DNA of 64,000 nt from Trichobilharzia regenti (GCA_944472135.2 OX235268.1:7942589-8006588); one strand, 5' to 3'; positions 30,221 to 40,989 are shown, counted from the first letter of the stretch. Notes: a model not told the origin generated them from the letters alone. Numbers and translations: made by a program.

Positions 30221-30269
30221 AAGGCTGAAAGAAGCAGAAAACAGAAAAATCAATAACCATTATTGATGT

Positions 30270-30740
30270 ATAAGTGTACATAACAATAGAGGATGATTTG
30301 AGTCCATACGATTGAAATTTTTCTAATATTTAGTAATCGAACTCTTAAGGCGAAGTTGAGATTTGTTGGTATCCGATAAATAACTCTGAAAGCTTGATTA
30401 ACATCAATCCTATGTTCTGTATCCACCAGATGAGCCAAAATAGCGCTACGGATAGATTTTGTTTGGCCTTTGCTTAACCACGCAGGGTGATGTTCGGAAA
30501 TTCGACGAGAAACACGCCTCATCCATGTGTATCTACCAATTTAATTGCTCCTGTGGAGCCAGTTACATAGGCCACATAATTAGGCGTGTTTCTCGTCGAA
30601 TTTCCGAACATCACCCTGCGTGGTTAAGCAAAGGCCAAACAAAATCTATCCGTAGCGCTATTTTGGCTCATCTGGTGGATACAGAACATAGGATTGATGT
30701 TAATCAAGCTTTCAGAGTTATTTTTCTAATAAGCAGAAAT
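30270..30740. mobile_element. PLE-A GIY-YIG fragments as a perfect 142-bp inverted repeat
   Basis: 30378-30519 is the exact reverse complement of 30582-30723 (142 of 142 by my reading), with a 62-bp spacer. The minus copy continues left into the natural C-terminal text (YRIPTNLNFALRVRLLNI). The plus copy includes the spacer as its upstream coding text (SMCIYQFNCSCGASYIG) and runs into RRVSRRISEHHPAWLSKGQ. So the two copies overlap only in the repeated part, as expected of a 5'-inverted insertion. Confidence 0.9.
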
Positions 30741-30838
30741 CACTAATGAGGATGTCTTCTGTCCTAATTTATTATTAATTTTCAAAAGAAAGTATCCAGA
30801 AAGATCAAACGGAACAAATTGAAAGCAAGCTAACACAA

Positions 30839-31303
30839 ATGCTGAAGAATACGAAGAACGAATCGATTATCGGCTGTGAATTATTCGAGCAAATACGACC
30901 CTCTGGTTCCGTGATTCCCTGTTTATGTGGTCTGCCGAAAGTGCATAAAGAGAACGTGCCACTACGTACAATTTTGGACATGAGAAATTCCCCATATCAT
31001 GCTACTGCTAAATGGCTCACAGAAATCCTCCTACCTATCAGAAATGACCTCTGCAAGCATAGTGTTTCTGATTTGTTTGAATTCGTTGATTCAATAAGTG
31101 ATACTAATATATCCGAGAAGAAAATGTTATCTGTGGATGTTACTTCGCTTTTCACTGAAACTATCTGCTTTATATGCAAATTCATTGAGGATAATAATGT
31201 AGACGTAGGTGTTCCGATCCATTGCTCAAAGAAACTACTATTGAGGTGCATCGTAAATGTCCAGTTCAAGTTCAACAACACGATTTATAGACAAAGAGAT
31301 TGA
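30839..31303 (+). CDS. PLE-A RT N-terminal fragment
   Basis: A 154-aa frame: GSVIPCLCGLPKVHKENVPL at residues 23-42, TILDMRNSPYHATAKWLTEI at 44-63, motif A KMLSVDVTSLFTETICF at about 94-110 (catalytic Asp in SVDV), VNVQFKFNNTIYRQRD at the end. The frame closes with TGA where other copies have DGVAMGSPLG. Confidence 0.85.
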   Translation: MLKNTKNESIIGCELFEQIRPSGSVIPCLCGLPKVHKENVPLRTILDMRNSPYHATAKWLTEILLPIRNDLCKHSVSDLFEFVDSISDTNISEKKMLSVDVTSLFTETICFICKFIEDNNVDVGVPIHCSKKLLLRCIVNVQFKFNNTIYRQRD

Positions 31304-31999
31304 GTGGCGATGGGGTCCCCATTGGGTCTTTTACTTGCAGACTGCTTCTTGGCTAGTTTGAAGTATAGTATTTAACGGCCTACCACCGACAGTTTCCATG
31401 TGTACCAAAGATACATGGATGATACTTTCACCATATGTGACGACAATACCGACATCTAATTGATAATTAATGAGTTCAACAGCTGCCATCATGCCATCAA
31501 GTTCACGTCGGAATCAGAGATTAACTCGGAATTCCATTTTTTGGATGTTTTTCTAACGAGGTGATCTGGTGGTTCTCATCAAAGATCGATCTACAGGAAA
31601 CCAACATGTAACGGTCAGTACACAAATTTCCATAGCTGGGCCTCTTTGAGAAGATAAAGAAATCTGATCCATTCCTTATCCTCAAGAATAAAGAGAATAT
31701 GTTCGAGTGATGCGATCAATGGGGAAGTGCGGCGACTCAGACAAGTTCTGATAGAGAATGGATATTCTCCAATATTTATCGAGAAAAACATGAAGTTAAG
31801 GGAAAAGCCTAAAAGAATCCAAACGGTACCAAAGAAACTGCTATTTACGAGTGTTGAATTTGAAGGTGATACCGCTGCTGAAAATCCTGAAGAATCGCTT
31901 ACCCAGATCACTGAGGAAAGCCTTCTTTATGGCTGAGCTACGTGTCAATTTCTACAACCGACAAACGATCAACGGATGTGTGAAGGATAAGCTGCAGCT

Positions 32000-32353
32000 T
32001 TGGATGGGCCACCTCAATGTGTGTTAATAAATTCACCTGCTTGTGTGGAGCTAGTTATATTGGCCACCCGCACAAAGCGAACGCTTTCTAAACGCATCTC
32101 TGAACATTATCCGGCATTGTTAGCAAAGGGACAGTGCAAGACAATTACTAGCTCAATTCTCGAGCATTTGGTGAACTCAGACCACGTAGATCCATCAGAG
32201 CCGTCTTTCAACATCACCTACAAAGTGAAGCCAAATGGTAAAAAGGGCGTCAGATTTCGGCTTTTGTGTATGGCGGAGGCGCTGATAATTCATCAATACA
32301 ATCCTGAACTCTGTATACAAAAAATGTTTGTTCAGTCTCTTATTCTACCTTGA
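32000..32353 (+). CDS. PLE-A GIY-YIG C-terminal part
   Basis: A 117-aa frame beginning in shifted nuclease text, then RTLSKRISEHYPALLAKGQ, SSILEHLVNSDHVDPSEPSF, KGVRFRLLCMAEALIIHQYN and the shared C-terminal motif PELCIQKMFVQSLILP. The GIY half (CLCGASYIG) sits just upstream in another frame. This C-terminal motif recurs in PLE-C (KPDLCVQ..YVQSLLLPWP) and PLE-B, so it is a conserved feature of these PLEs. Confidence 0.8.
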   Translation: MDGPPQCVLINSPACVELVILATRTKRTLSKRISEHYPALLAKGQCKTITSSILEHLVNSDHVDPSEPSFNITYKVKPNGKKGVRFRLLCMAEALIIHQYNPELCIQKMFVQSLILP

Positions 32354-32760
32354 TCTTAACCTCTTCACTAATGGTTCCCTGTAAAAACGTCTGATTTTTT
32401 CTTTTGTTTTTTAATTTTTAATTTTACTTTCAGTTTGCATTTGCTTTCATAATTAATTCACTATTATCAGTTTCATATGCTCCTTTTGTATATTTTCACA
32501 CCCCCTTCACACTTGTTTACACTTGGACACTCAATTTCCACCTTTATTTTCACTCAAGAGCAATTTTTACCTTATCAAACTTCTATCTTTGTTCCGTTTA
32601 GTACCACGTAATTTACAACGTTTAATTTTCACTTCTAAAGCCACTTATGATTAATTATATCACCCCTTATTACTCCATAATAGACCACTATATATTTTTT
32701 CTAAGTATAAATACGATTGTACGGTAGATGAACAGATCAATGCACACGAAACTAGGAAGC

Positions 32761-33604
32761 TTAACTAAGACATTCAGTGAGTGGCTTTAATTTACTTGCA
32801 TATGCATCGTTCTAATATACATTATGTGTAGATATTTCTAGCAGCATACATCGATAAATTCACCTCTCTGAACTCTGATCCTATATTTTAATAACCACAT
32901 TCATTCATACGACTATGACTACTAATATTTCACTATGTAAATGTAAGGCCTGATGAGTATTTACACAAGGTTTGTACCTGCTTAAATCGTCTTCTGTAAT
33001 TATCACTATGGGAATATTTAAATTATTGAAAATTACAACGTTCAATTTGTGTAAAGCATGTTTTTAAGTGGATTAAAGAAAGACATGCAATTCAGCATCA
33101 TTTAAAAATTTAACAGGAATAACCGTACACTTTCGAGTACCTTCACCATTGGTTTGCTTATCGTTCATTCATAGCACGGAGATGTGATTGCCCCCTGCTG
33201 ATATATATACAGCCGTTTGCAATGAAGGCTTTCACGATCACCTCAACCTGACACAAACATTCTGATATTAATCTATCATAATTCACCTTAATCTCCATTT
33301 GTAAAATGCTTAACTATCTGACATTCTAAGTTATTCATCTTTATCCCAGAGATGTCACACAAATCTTTTTATTTATTTTTGAATGAAGATTTTATGAGTT
33401 ATTTCTTTCACATTACATTACCTGTTATAGTAGAATGATATGAGCATCCGAAGTCCTTGAAAATATTAAATTATGAGACTGATTTACAGCTAAAACCTTC
33501 CGGTGATCGGCAGTAAGGTTTGACTGGACACTAGAAAGTAACTAGTTTAATTTGTCTAGTCCTATGTCTGGTGCAGATTGAATTCTATCAGTCACATTTG
33601 TAAT
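32761..33604. other. No clear feature
   Basis: Weak similarity near 32740-32830 to 38.75-38.83 kb (CTTAACTAA, TTGCATATGCATCGTTCTAA). Otherwise nothing recognised. Confidence 0.45.
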
Positions 33605-33611
33605 GTGGCCA

Positions 33612-34005
33612 TCATTCTAGATGGCTCGCCCTCCCGGACCTTGGACCTAAGTTTTGTGTTAGTTTGCAATCCACAGCCAGCAAGGCATATCTGCAATCAC
33701 CTTGAAGGAACTCATTTGCCTTCTGAGGCTGGAATCTGCGCCAACCAGCGCTGAAGTCACACACGTCATCACTGAGCTGGTTGCAAACTAGTGCTAAATC
33801 AAGCCTATTCAATTCAGTCCCACTGGAGGTCCATTGCGAATTCGAATAGCTCAGTGGTAACGTCTCTGACTGCAGCACTGGGTGACGTAGGTTTGAGTCT
33901 CAGAAGTGACGTGAGTTCCTTCAAAGTGATTATAGATGAGCCCTGCTGACGAATGCCAACTAGCATGAAAGCTATGTTATAGGCTTCCTGCCAATCGTCT
34001 CTAAC
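33612..34005. repeat. Inverted pair of a third tRNA-headed SINE
   Basis: The plus copy (about 33838-34005) has box A ATAGCTCAGTGGTAACG, box B GGTTTGAGTCTC, then GAGTTCCTTCAAAGTGAT and GCCCTGCTGACGAATGCC. The minus copy (about 33795-33612) has ACCAGCTCAGTGATGACG, GATTCCAGCCTCAGAAG, GAGTTCCTTCAAGGTGAT and GCCTTGCTGGC. They are head-to-head with ~40 bp between. The family differs from SINE-C, SINE-D and the retrozymes. Confidence 0.75.
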
Positions 34006-34429
34006 AGTAATGACTGATGGAAAGCATTTAACACGTTATAATCAGCGAAATGTAATTATCAAAATTCAGCATAAATTTCCGCTAAATAAATATTTTAATT
34101 CTGCTATTTCGACAGAAGAGTACTTAGGGCCATATCTAATATGTCACCCGTTATTTCAAAAATCGCTGTTTGTTAGGTCCTTTTTGAAAGGCGGTTCAAT
34201 CAACGCCTTTGACCGAAAAACCATATTTATTTTAAAGTCGCTCTGCAGGGCAAAACAGCTTGTGAACACAAAATCTATATAGGACGATAGTGAATTCATA
34301 TGACTGCTAAGGTCTGTATACTGGCGTTTTCTTAGAGCACAAAACATCGCTTTTATTCTTTCGTTTAGTTTTCAAAAATCAACACATCTCTGATTGAATC
34401 TGTTCTTTACAGCTATTCTAGCCGACTGT
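34006..34429. other. No recognisable feature
   Basis: Two overlapping antisense ORFs of 60-90 aa without known motif. Confidence 0.45.
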
Positions 34430-34690
34430 ACGATTCACGGAAAACTCCCATTGTGACATATAGAAAATTCAAACAGGTGATTCAGCGAAGAGATTCTTTT
34501 CAAATAATTTACTATCAAGATGTATAATCATTTGTATATGGTTTTCAAGAAATTACATTAGGTGGGAGAATCGAATCATAGGTGTGAATGCATACAAAAA
34601 ATAACAGAATGAAACGCAATTAAAATACTTGTGACTACATTCATAGTCAGATGTCAACTGGCAAAACAATAAGTGTCATATTGTGGTGAT
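34430..34690 (-). repeat. PLE tail fragment
   Basis: Minus-strand reading shares the order of the PLE-C tail (date at 540-690): a GTGAATGCATAC-side block, a TGTATAATCATTTGTATATGG-like stretch, and GATTCAGCGAAGAGATTC, the reverse of the GAGTCTCTTTGCTGAA block. Strongly decayed. Confidence 0.5.
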
Positions 34691-34975
34691 TGACAATTCC
34701 TATCTCTGTATTGTTTAAATAATTACTGTTGCTTGTTAATATATTTCTTATATGAATTGAATAATAATTCCGCCAAATACAAATTCTTAAATTCATCCCT
34801 CTCTGTGTTTTGGTTGAATTCTTGTAATTCTGTCATCGCGAAATACTAATACTGGTATTACAAATAATTACAACAATTTGGCGTCGCTATGGAACTAAAT
34901 AACCTTGGAAAGTTTCCTATAAATGGTTCACCGCGGTAAATCGCAGTTTATCTTGAATGCTTTGACACATGGTGC

Positions 34976-35194
34976 ATGTCAAAGAATGTTCGGGATGACA
35001 AAATTTCAGCTCATTTCATTACGGTTATTGGGCTAGATGCGTATAGCCTAGTGAGGACCCTGTCGTTTCCTGAAAAACCAATTTCTCTGCCATATGATAT
35101 GTTCCATGAACTTCTAATAGATCACTTCCATATAACTACTTTTGAAACACGAGAGAGGGCTCAATTCAACAAACTGGTTCATGCTCCCAACTAG
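34976..35194 (+). CDS. Gag capsid-like fragment
   Basis: A 72-aa frame with VRDDKISAHFITVIGLDAYS, RTLSFPEKPISLPYD and FETRERAQFNKLVHAPN. This layout (a tract on cells/partners is lacking) is the capsid-side text of retrotransposon Gag proteins, in which a short domain before the nucleocapsid packages element RNA. It is terminated by TAG just before text that would continue the same domain. The beginning (GKFPINGSPR) is in the same frame upstream after a stop. Confidence 0.7.
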   Translation: MSKNVRDDKISAHFITVIGLDAYSLVRTLSFPEKPISLPYDMFHELLIDHFHITTFETRERAQFNKLVHAPN

Positions 35195-35318
35195 AAGATT
35201 AAAGACTTTATTCTTCAACTTCAGATACAAGCTTCAAAGTGCAACTTTAGAGATCAGCTCCATACTCAACTACGTGATCGTCTAATTGCTGGAATCAATA
35301 TTCCTAAGCTAGAGAGAG

Positions 35319-35642
35319 TTGGTTCAGATTCCTTCCGGTACCTTTCAAAATTCTAAGGATTTATGTATTACATATGAAGATGTCGAAAGTGAATACTCTG
35401 CTCCCACTACGTCAGTGCCTGATGTCATGCTGTCCAAAGTCGAAAATACAAGTGTTCATGGAAAGAAATCCAAACTGCCGTCCACAGGTAATAGAGTGCA
35501 CCGACAGATCAAAAACATTAAACCATGTTTTTCCTGTGGGAAGATTCATCTACGAAGCACTTGCCGTTTGCGGGGTGCTAAGTGTCACAAATGTGGTAAA
35601 GCTGGAGACATCAAGACTGTTTGCAGAAGCTCGAATACTTAA
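35319..35642 (+). CDS. Gag nucleocapsid fragment with two zinc knuckles
   Basis: A 107-aa frame. Residues 70-82 form a CX2CX3HX4C knuckle (C70, C73, H77, C82). Residues 89-102 form a CX2CX4-D-X4C knuckle (C89, C92, D97, C102), in which the expected His is Asp, so the second knuckle should not hold zinc normally. Two knuckles with these spacings are typical of Gag of schistosome Ty3/gypsy elements. The ORF start is arbitrary because the preceding Gag text is in another frame. Confidence 0.8.
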   Translation: MVQIPSGTFQNSKDLCITYEDVESEYSAPTTSVPDVMLSKVENTSVHGKKSKLPSTGNRVHRQIKNIKPCFSCGKIHLRSTCRLRGAKCHKCGKAGDIKTVCRSSNT

Positions 35643-35964
35643 ATAGAAAACAATTCCAACAGTGGTGTGAACACGGGCAGTAATTTTGCTCGAAATGTTA
35701 CCAATAACAAAACTTATCGTTGTGCGTAAACTGTTGAAATATAATTATACTTTATTTGATCTAATCCACAATGCTCAAACTTTTTACTGATATTAATTCG
35801 AATACTTATGTTACTCGAAATTCTTATGATTCTTCCAATCTGTTTAGTAAGGTGGAGTCAGTGTGTCTTTCAACTTTTCAAAATACTCAATCTCATCCAA
35901 TGAAAACCTTTACTAAAAAGTTCACCAACTCAAGCGTCAACTGTATCACGTGTTTTTAAAAATT

Positions 35965-36991
35965 AAGTAGCCAAATTACGATGTGATCTGTCTAAGACAC
36001 GAAACAATTTGTTAGAGGTTGGAGTTAGCTTGAAAAGTAGCAATGAATTGGTTGGTCGTTTACAGGCGAAGAATAGAAATTTAACAGTTAGACTTTCAGC
36101 TGTTGAGAATTCCTGTTTAATGAAGGAAAAAGAAATCTGGAGACGGGTAACTCAAATCGTTGAGCTGGAATCTGAGAATAAGCGAAGTAGTGAAAGGATC
36201 CGTGAACTTGAATGTTTGTTGAGTCAGCCTTAGGTGTGCAAAAGGATTTAGAGCATCAGTGTGGAGTTTTTTGGAAAAACGTGAGTGAAATGGGAGCTGG
36301 CTGGTTGTCCATTCGTCAACAGCTGACTGAGACGAGAGAACAACTGATTAAAACGGAGGAATTGCTGCATATGCATAAATTGTGTCTTTTTGCAATTAAT
36401 AATGTTCTCTGAGCTGGTTGGTTTAGTTGCGGAGCTTTCGTCGACTTTCTGGACGACATCTTCAGCGCAGTAGTCCAGAAAGACGATGAAAGCTCCGCAA
36501 CTAAACCAACCAGCTCAGAGAACACTAATAATTGCAAATCATCCACCTGAGTTACAAATCTTTTCTATTATAGATTGCGTCTGTGGAATGCAGAGCATAC
36601 AAGTACCCATGAAAGTCCTGCAAAACTATTCAAATCTCGAATTCTCAGAAAGCATCTGATGCCCACGACTTCTAATGTACATTATTACAGAGGGAATGAT
36701 TATAGATCTTCTGTTGGAATCATACTACAAAAAATGAGAAATTGAATGGTGAAGATATTAGACATCAAAGATCACTCAGTTCATAACAGACACCTGGAGA
36801 AAGTGAAAACAAATGAAGTAGGTCGTTCCGATTATAATTTTAATGATTCCGCTACTAATCTTGATTTTGTAGATAATTCGGAAATAAGTCCAGATGATAC
36901 TGATGAAAACAATATCAAAGAATCAGTTAGAAGGTCGCAGCTACTTGCAAGCAAACCGAGACATCATTATAAGTACGCAAGGAGACATTAG
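35965..36991 (+). pseudogene. Coiled-coil coding stretch, possible host-derived pseudogene
   Basis: From about 35971 one frame reads through 36233 with heptad-like text (RLQAKNRNLTVRLSAVENS, EIVELESEN-type repeats, SSERIRELECLLSQ), and a second frame (36212-36412) continues with GVQKDLEHQCG and RQQLTETREQLIKTEELL, also coiled-coil-like. The second frame then carries on to 36991 with only three in-frame stops and acidic, Ser-rich text (KDDESSATKPTSSEN, DNSEISPDDTDENN). I find no RT, nuclease or Gag motif and do not recognise the protein. It could be a retroposed or decayed host gene, or an unusual retroelement ORF. Part of it is distorted by the hairpin at 36391-36536. Confidence 0.4.
36391..36536. 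repeat. Hairpin with 64-bp arms
   Basis: 36391-36454 is the reverse complement of 36473-36536 with about four mismatches, separated by 18 bp. The right arm fits the reading frame of the surrounding coding-like stretch, while the left arm follows a stop and encodes its reverse complement. Confidence 0.9.
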
Positions 36992-36994
36992 ACG

Positions 36995-37290
36995 TGTGAC
37001 GGACATATATAGAATAATTCATAGGATTCATAGAACTTGGAAGGAGTGTGAAATTGTAGGCTTGATAGAAAAATTGAATAAAAATGGAAACACTACGTAG
37101 CATTGTGAGAAATCTGATAACATAGAAATTAATGTTGCAAAAGAAAATTAATTTAGAATGACAAGTGAAACAAGTGAAGTAATGCCGAGGACAATTTTAA
37201 AGTTAGATTAATAATAGCAACAATTGGCGTAATAAAGAAAAAGTATAAAAATAGAATAAAACAAACGAAAAATGGGTAGAGCCAAAGTAT
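36995..37290 (-). repeat. PLE-C tail fragment
   Basis: Blocks GACGGACATATATAGAATAA, TAGAATGACAAGTGAAACAA and AATAAAGAAAAAGTATA follow the order of the PLE-C tail copies at 2.9-3.2 and 59.4-59.65 kb. Confidence 0.6.
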
Positions 37291-37489
37291 GGTTAAGGAT
37301 TACCATATTTTAGCATAGAAGGATTAAGATTATGAAAGTTGAAGGAGTTGAATGAACCTTTTCTGAAAAGAGATATGGATTTTCTCTTTCAATTGCCGAA
37401 GCTACAGCAACGCAGATGAGTTGGATACGTAGTGATTTGAGTGAATTACTCTTCTTCTTTAGATGACTTAAGAGGCGTAGGCTATAGAG

Positions 37490-37680
37490 ACAGGGTGACT
37501 ATAAGCGACCAGATTTTCAACGATCACACTTCTTATTGCTCCACTACCACCTTTTCGTAACTATGCAGGACAGTGTTCTTGCGCTCACTTGGACAAAGCT
37601 CGAGTCGAACGACCGATAATCTTAGCTTCACACGAGCAGGTGAATTGATAAACGCATAAAGACTTGATCAACTGTGATAT
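37490..37680 (-). pseudogene. PLE-A GIY-YIG fragment
   Basis: Minus-strand frames give FMRLSIHLLV (shifted CIYQFTC), GRST-type text, ALSK.AQEHCPA and GAIRSVIVENL, the GIY-YIG core of PLE-A. Stops and frameshifts throughout. Confidence 0.65.
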
Positions 37681-37924
37681 CTTGTCATTTAGGTTGTTGA
37701 GCAGTAATATTCTACTGGAAAACCCTATTCTCTACAATTTTCATTTAGCTTTCGTTTCCTCCTCACAAGATCTTCTCTTTCATTTTGCCCCTGAACTCAC
37801 GTCTAATTATCGTTTCCTTTTCATGTTCCACTCAAGGGTCAAGCACGTGATATTAATCAACGGTTTCCTCAACATTTGTACAAAGATGGATCTATTTAAG
37901 TTTTTATTTATTTTATTTTTATTT

Positions 37925-38110
37925 TTGATTACAACTTGATTACACACTGTATTTTTGGTGCAAGTATGAAATTTTCAGCATGGATATCGGTAGCCCAAAT
38001 TTTGCTGGCGGATCATAGATATTAAGGTGTGCGTCGGCGGGGATCGAGCCCCGGATCATATGCTTGGTCGGTGAGGGTCCTAACCACTGTGCCAACGACA
38101 GGTTCACACA
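37925..38110 (-). repeat. tRNA-headed SINE, family C, copy 2
   Basis: Minus strand: GTCGTTGGCACAGTGGTTAG box A, GGGGCTCGATCCCC box B, body with CCAGCAAAATTTGGGCTACC, and end AATACAGTGTGTAATCAAGT with an A-rich tail. Confidence 0.85.
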
Positions 38111-38189
38111 GCTCAATTTGCACACCTCAATATTATAAGCAATACACACCTTCAGTCTTCCCTAAGTGTCAGGAAATTTGAAGAATTCA

Positions 38190-38520
38190 GAAGAATGAAC
38201 AAGATTCGAATTTAAATGTTTCAAGAAAAACAGATTTCGTAGAATAAAATGGTACCAGCATTGCTTATGTTTTTGGCTTTTCATCAGCTGCTTACAGACC
38301 AGAGTCATTATTAAATATATCAACGGAAAGAATTTTTAAAAATATTTTCACAGAGTTCATTTTTAAACAAAAATTGATCACTCAATATATGGATATGACT
38401 TTGGCCTGTAAGCAGCTGATGAGAAGCCAAAGAAATAAGCAATGATGGTACCATTTTATTCTGCAAAATTTGGTGTTCTTGCCTTTTTCAAATTCATCAA
38501 GGGAAATAATTTTATGCATA
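38190..38520. mobile_element. Head-to-head PLE 5' ends
   Basis: 38241-38308 is the reverse complement of 38395-38462 with a few mismatches, spacer 86 bp. The plus copy continues as MVPFYSAKFGVLAFFKFIKG, the minus copy as MVPFYSTKSVFLETFKF. Both resemble the PLE N-terminus MTASFYTANLVFLPLSQFLK at 55.2 kb. The shared leader before the Met contains CAGCTGATGAGAAGCC. Confidence 0.75.
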
Positions 38521-39540
38521 TTTTAACTCTCAACATTACCGTCATATGAATGATTCCATACAATTCAAAGACTTAGAGTGTAAAAAGGCACTGTAGGCTT
38601 TTACCAACTGGTACCTTCCTCCCATGCCGGAGATAAGATCACTTACTGTCCAGGAAGGATGAGCACTGAGAAGCTCTTGCAGACTGAAAACTAACCATCA
38701 GCATCTATAGCTTCATAATATCAGATGAAAATATAAATCCACGCGGAATTAGACAGCTTAACTAACTAATTCATTGACGACGTTATTACTATTTGCATAT
38801 GCATTGTTCTAATATAAGTTTGATTTCTATCATAAAATGTGTACTTTTATATTGAGAAAATGGGAAATTATAATTTAATTAATTAGTTCTGATTAGTAGA
38901 TAATTAGAAATGTATTGTTGCTAGATGGCTTTCATTCAAGAATTAAATGATTTTCAGTACGAATGACATATATCAGATAACCAGTGATAACTGTTCTTCA
39001 CTGGTACATTAATTTCTGACATTAAGGCACGGAAGGATTTTAAGTTTTTAATAAAGAAGTGTGTTATATGACAACTGCAATTAAGTTGGCAATGCAAATA
39101 TTGTCATCGTTAGGTGTATACCGATGAATGTATTTGGGAGTTGTGGAATATTTTATGCTCAGTTAAAGAAGTGAGGCGGCTGCTGAAATGTATGCATCTA
39201 GAAATAAATGCTTTCACTGCTATCCAACAGAATTTCCTGCCTTGTTAAAGAAATAACTGCATATATATCTCTCATATTTTCCTCTAAAAAGGCTCACTTA
39301 CAACGTTTCAGTCTTCAAAAACTGCTCAAGAGTAACTGAATCAAGTGTGTCATTTTACCACTAGACCGTTTAGTGAAAATAAATACGATTGTACAGTCTT
39401 TGAAGATGATTTTATGGAATCATCTTTCGTTTCCCTTGGTGCTGATGTCTTAAACGCAAATACTACACATTGGTTATATCTCCGTGTTTTTGTCTGTGGC
39501 AGAAAATTATAAATGCTTTTTGTTAGAGAATTTCATAATA
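38521..39540. other. No recognisable feature
   Basis: About 1 kb of AT-rich DNA. A short block near 38.75 kb resembles 32.75 kb, and 39385-39410 resembles a PLE tail (AAATACGATTGTACAG). Nothing else. Confidence 0.45.
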
Positions 39541-39760
39541 AACTGAAGCCACTAGAAAACCTGGAAATACTAAGCATCTGTTTCGCCCTAGTTTCAGTGC
39601 CTACTGACTAAGATTACCAAACTGGAATGAAACATCTCTCCAGTATTCCCAGGTGTCGCAATGGTTCTCTAGCTGATGTCAGCTAATGATGAAATCCCGT
39701 CACCAATCAAACAAAAACTCCTAAAAACCAACATTTCAATATAAATGATTTCATGAATAA
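39541..39760. repeat. Retrozyme pieces, head-to-head, strongly decayed
   Basis: A minus piece at ~39545-39600 (AGCCACTAGAAAACCTGG, CTGTTTCGCCCTAG) and a plus piece from 39606 with GGAATGAAACATC, CTCCAGTATTCCCAGG and the tail AATGATGAAATCCCGTC to CCAACATTTC. Ribozyme core lost. Confidence 0.7.
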
Positions 39761-40985
39761 GTATTCCAATAATTTGTGCATACACTTACCTGTCCATGAG
39801 AATTCTGAATTCCTGAAACTAGAATAGGGGACGATTTAGCTGTTGAAATAACGAGAAGGTAAACAAGGAACACCGGTTAGTATTACCTGCCTGTTGACTC
39901 AACTGCAGGAATAACACAACAGCATGCATAAAATCATAATCTCCGAAAAGATTAAAAGTATTATAGTCATTTGTAAAATAAGCCAAAATTCTCTAGATTT
40001 TGTGGTGTTCAGCTTGAACTAAGTGACTCTGGGAATAAATTAGACTTCCTCAGAGTTCCTTTGTGTTGTCACAAGTTCATGGTTTTATGTATTCTGAAAA
40101 GTAACTCGTCAAGTGAGTATGTCAAACAAGTCAGCGTTCGTTATATTTCAAGACTTCTGTTACTTCTGTAAGATTTATACCCATATATTTCACTTTCTGT
40201 CGACAGACATATATAAGATAATATGACCCACTGTGCATCTGGAGCGAAAATATGGTAGGAGGACCAGCTATATAATTTTAAAGCCAGCATATACCAGTCA
40301 GTGAGTAGCATTTAACTAAGTATGAACCATATAAAGAAATAGGATCGCGATCAGTCTAATAGATCAGAAGAGGACATTTTTTAGAGACTTAGTATTATTA
40401 ATATCATAACATGCTTCGATTTGCCGTTTATTTCTTGAGCATGCAGCGTAAAATGCAAGCTGAATCGTGACTAACTGGTGCTTGATTTCAGGCTTATTTG
40501 TAGTTTTAGGGAGTGCCTTATGAAACTCATAATTCAGCTCTTTCTAAAATGTCATTCTCAGGTAATCTTCATCAATAAATTAATAAGATAGGTATATTTC
40601 TATGATGTAAATTATTTAGAGATCGTCTTACGTGTTTTCTATATTTATTAAACACTAAATGATTGAGTAAATAATATTGTTTTCGATAAATTCCTCCTCT
40701 TCTGGCTCTACAATTACATATGTGCATGTTTATATACACAGAATATTCTGGATTAGTAGTCATAAACAATGTTAGTGTTTTTCAAATATTATCGATTTGT
40801 AGGATCACTATGGAATTACATTTCGTTAATGATGCTTATATAATAATAACAATAAAGATATAATAGCGAATCGAATATCAACTAAAATTAGGAAAATTCC
40901 ACAAAAAATTCAGGATAATTCAAAACCTGGATGGCCAAGCGAGTAAAGATAATGTCTGAAGGAACTTCTTTTGGAGTCATAAATT
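39761..40985. other. No recognisable feature
   Basis: About 1.2 kb of AT-rich DNA. Nothing recognised on either strand. Confidence 0.5.
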
Positions 40986-40989
40986 CAGC

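Larger units (their letters stand above)
30780..32760 (+). mobile_element. PLE-A copy with RT, linker, GIY-YIG remnants and tail
   Basis: In order: CLCGLPKVHKENVPLRTILD (start of RT), LSVDVTSLF (motif A), VAMGSPLGLLLADCFLASL after an in-frame stop at 31302, YQRYMDDTFTICD (motif C) in another frame, NGYSPIFIEKNMK linker at 31.77 kb, a decayed CGASYIG-like nuclease at 32.03 kb, a C-terminus PELCIQKMFVQSLILP (32.31-32.35 kb) and a tail to ~32760. Several frameshifts and a stop make it inactive. Confidence 0.88.
34880..35960 (+). pseudogene. Ty3/gypsy-like gag and downstream remnant
   Basis: Three parts in different frames: a gag capsid-like stretch (34976-35194, YSLVRTLSFPEKPISLPYD), a following piece DFILQLQIQASKCNFRDQ and LRDRLIAGINIPKLERV (35.20-35.32 kb), and a nucleocapsid part with two zinc knuckles (35319-35642). 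Downstream text to ~35960 seems to continue toward pol but has stops. No protease, RT, RNase H or integrase is present, and no LTR is attached. The solo LTR at 15.8 kb may or may not belong to the same family. Confidence 0.8.

Noticed and set aside
33843..33912. tRNA-like sequence with good box A
   Set aside because: Box B is altered, no closing acceptor stem is visible, and a second inverted copy with the same downstream body shows it is a SINE head, not a tRNA gene.
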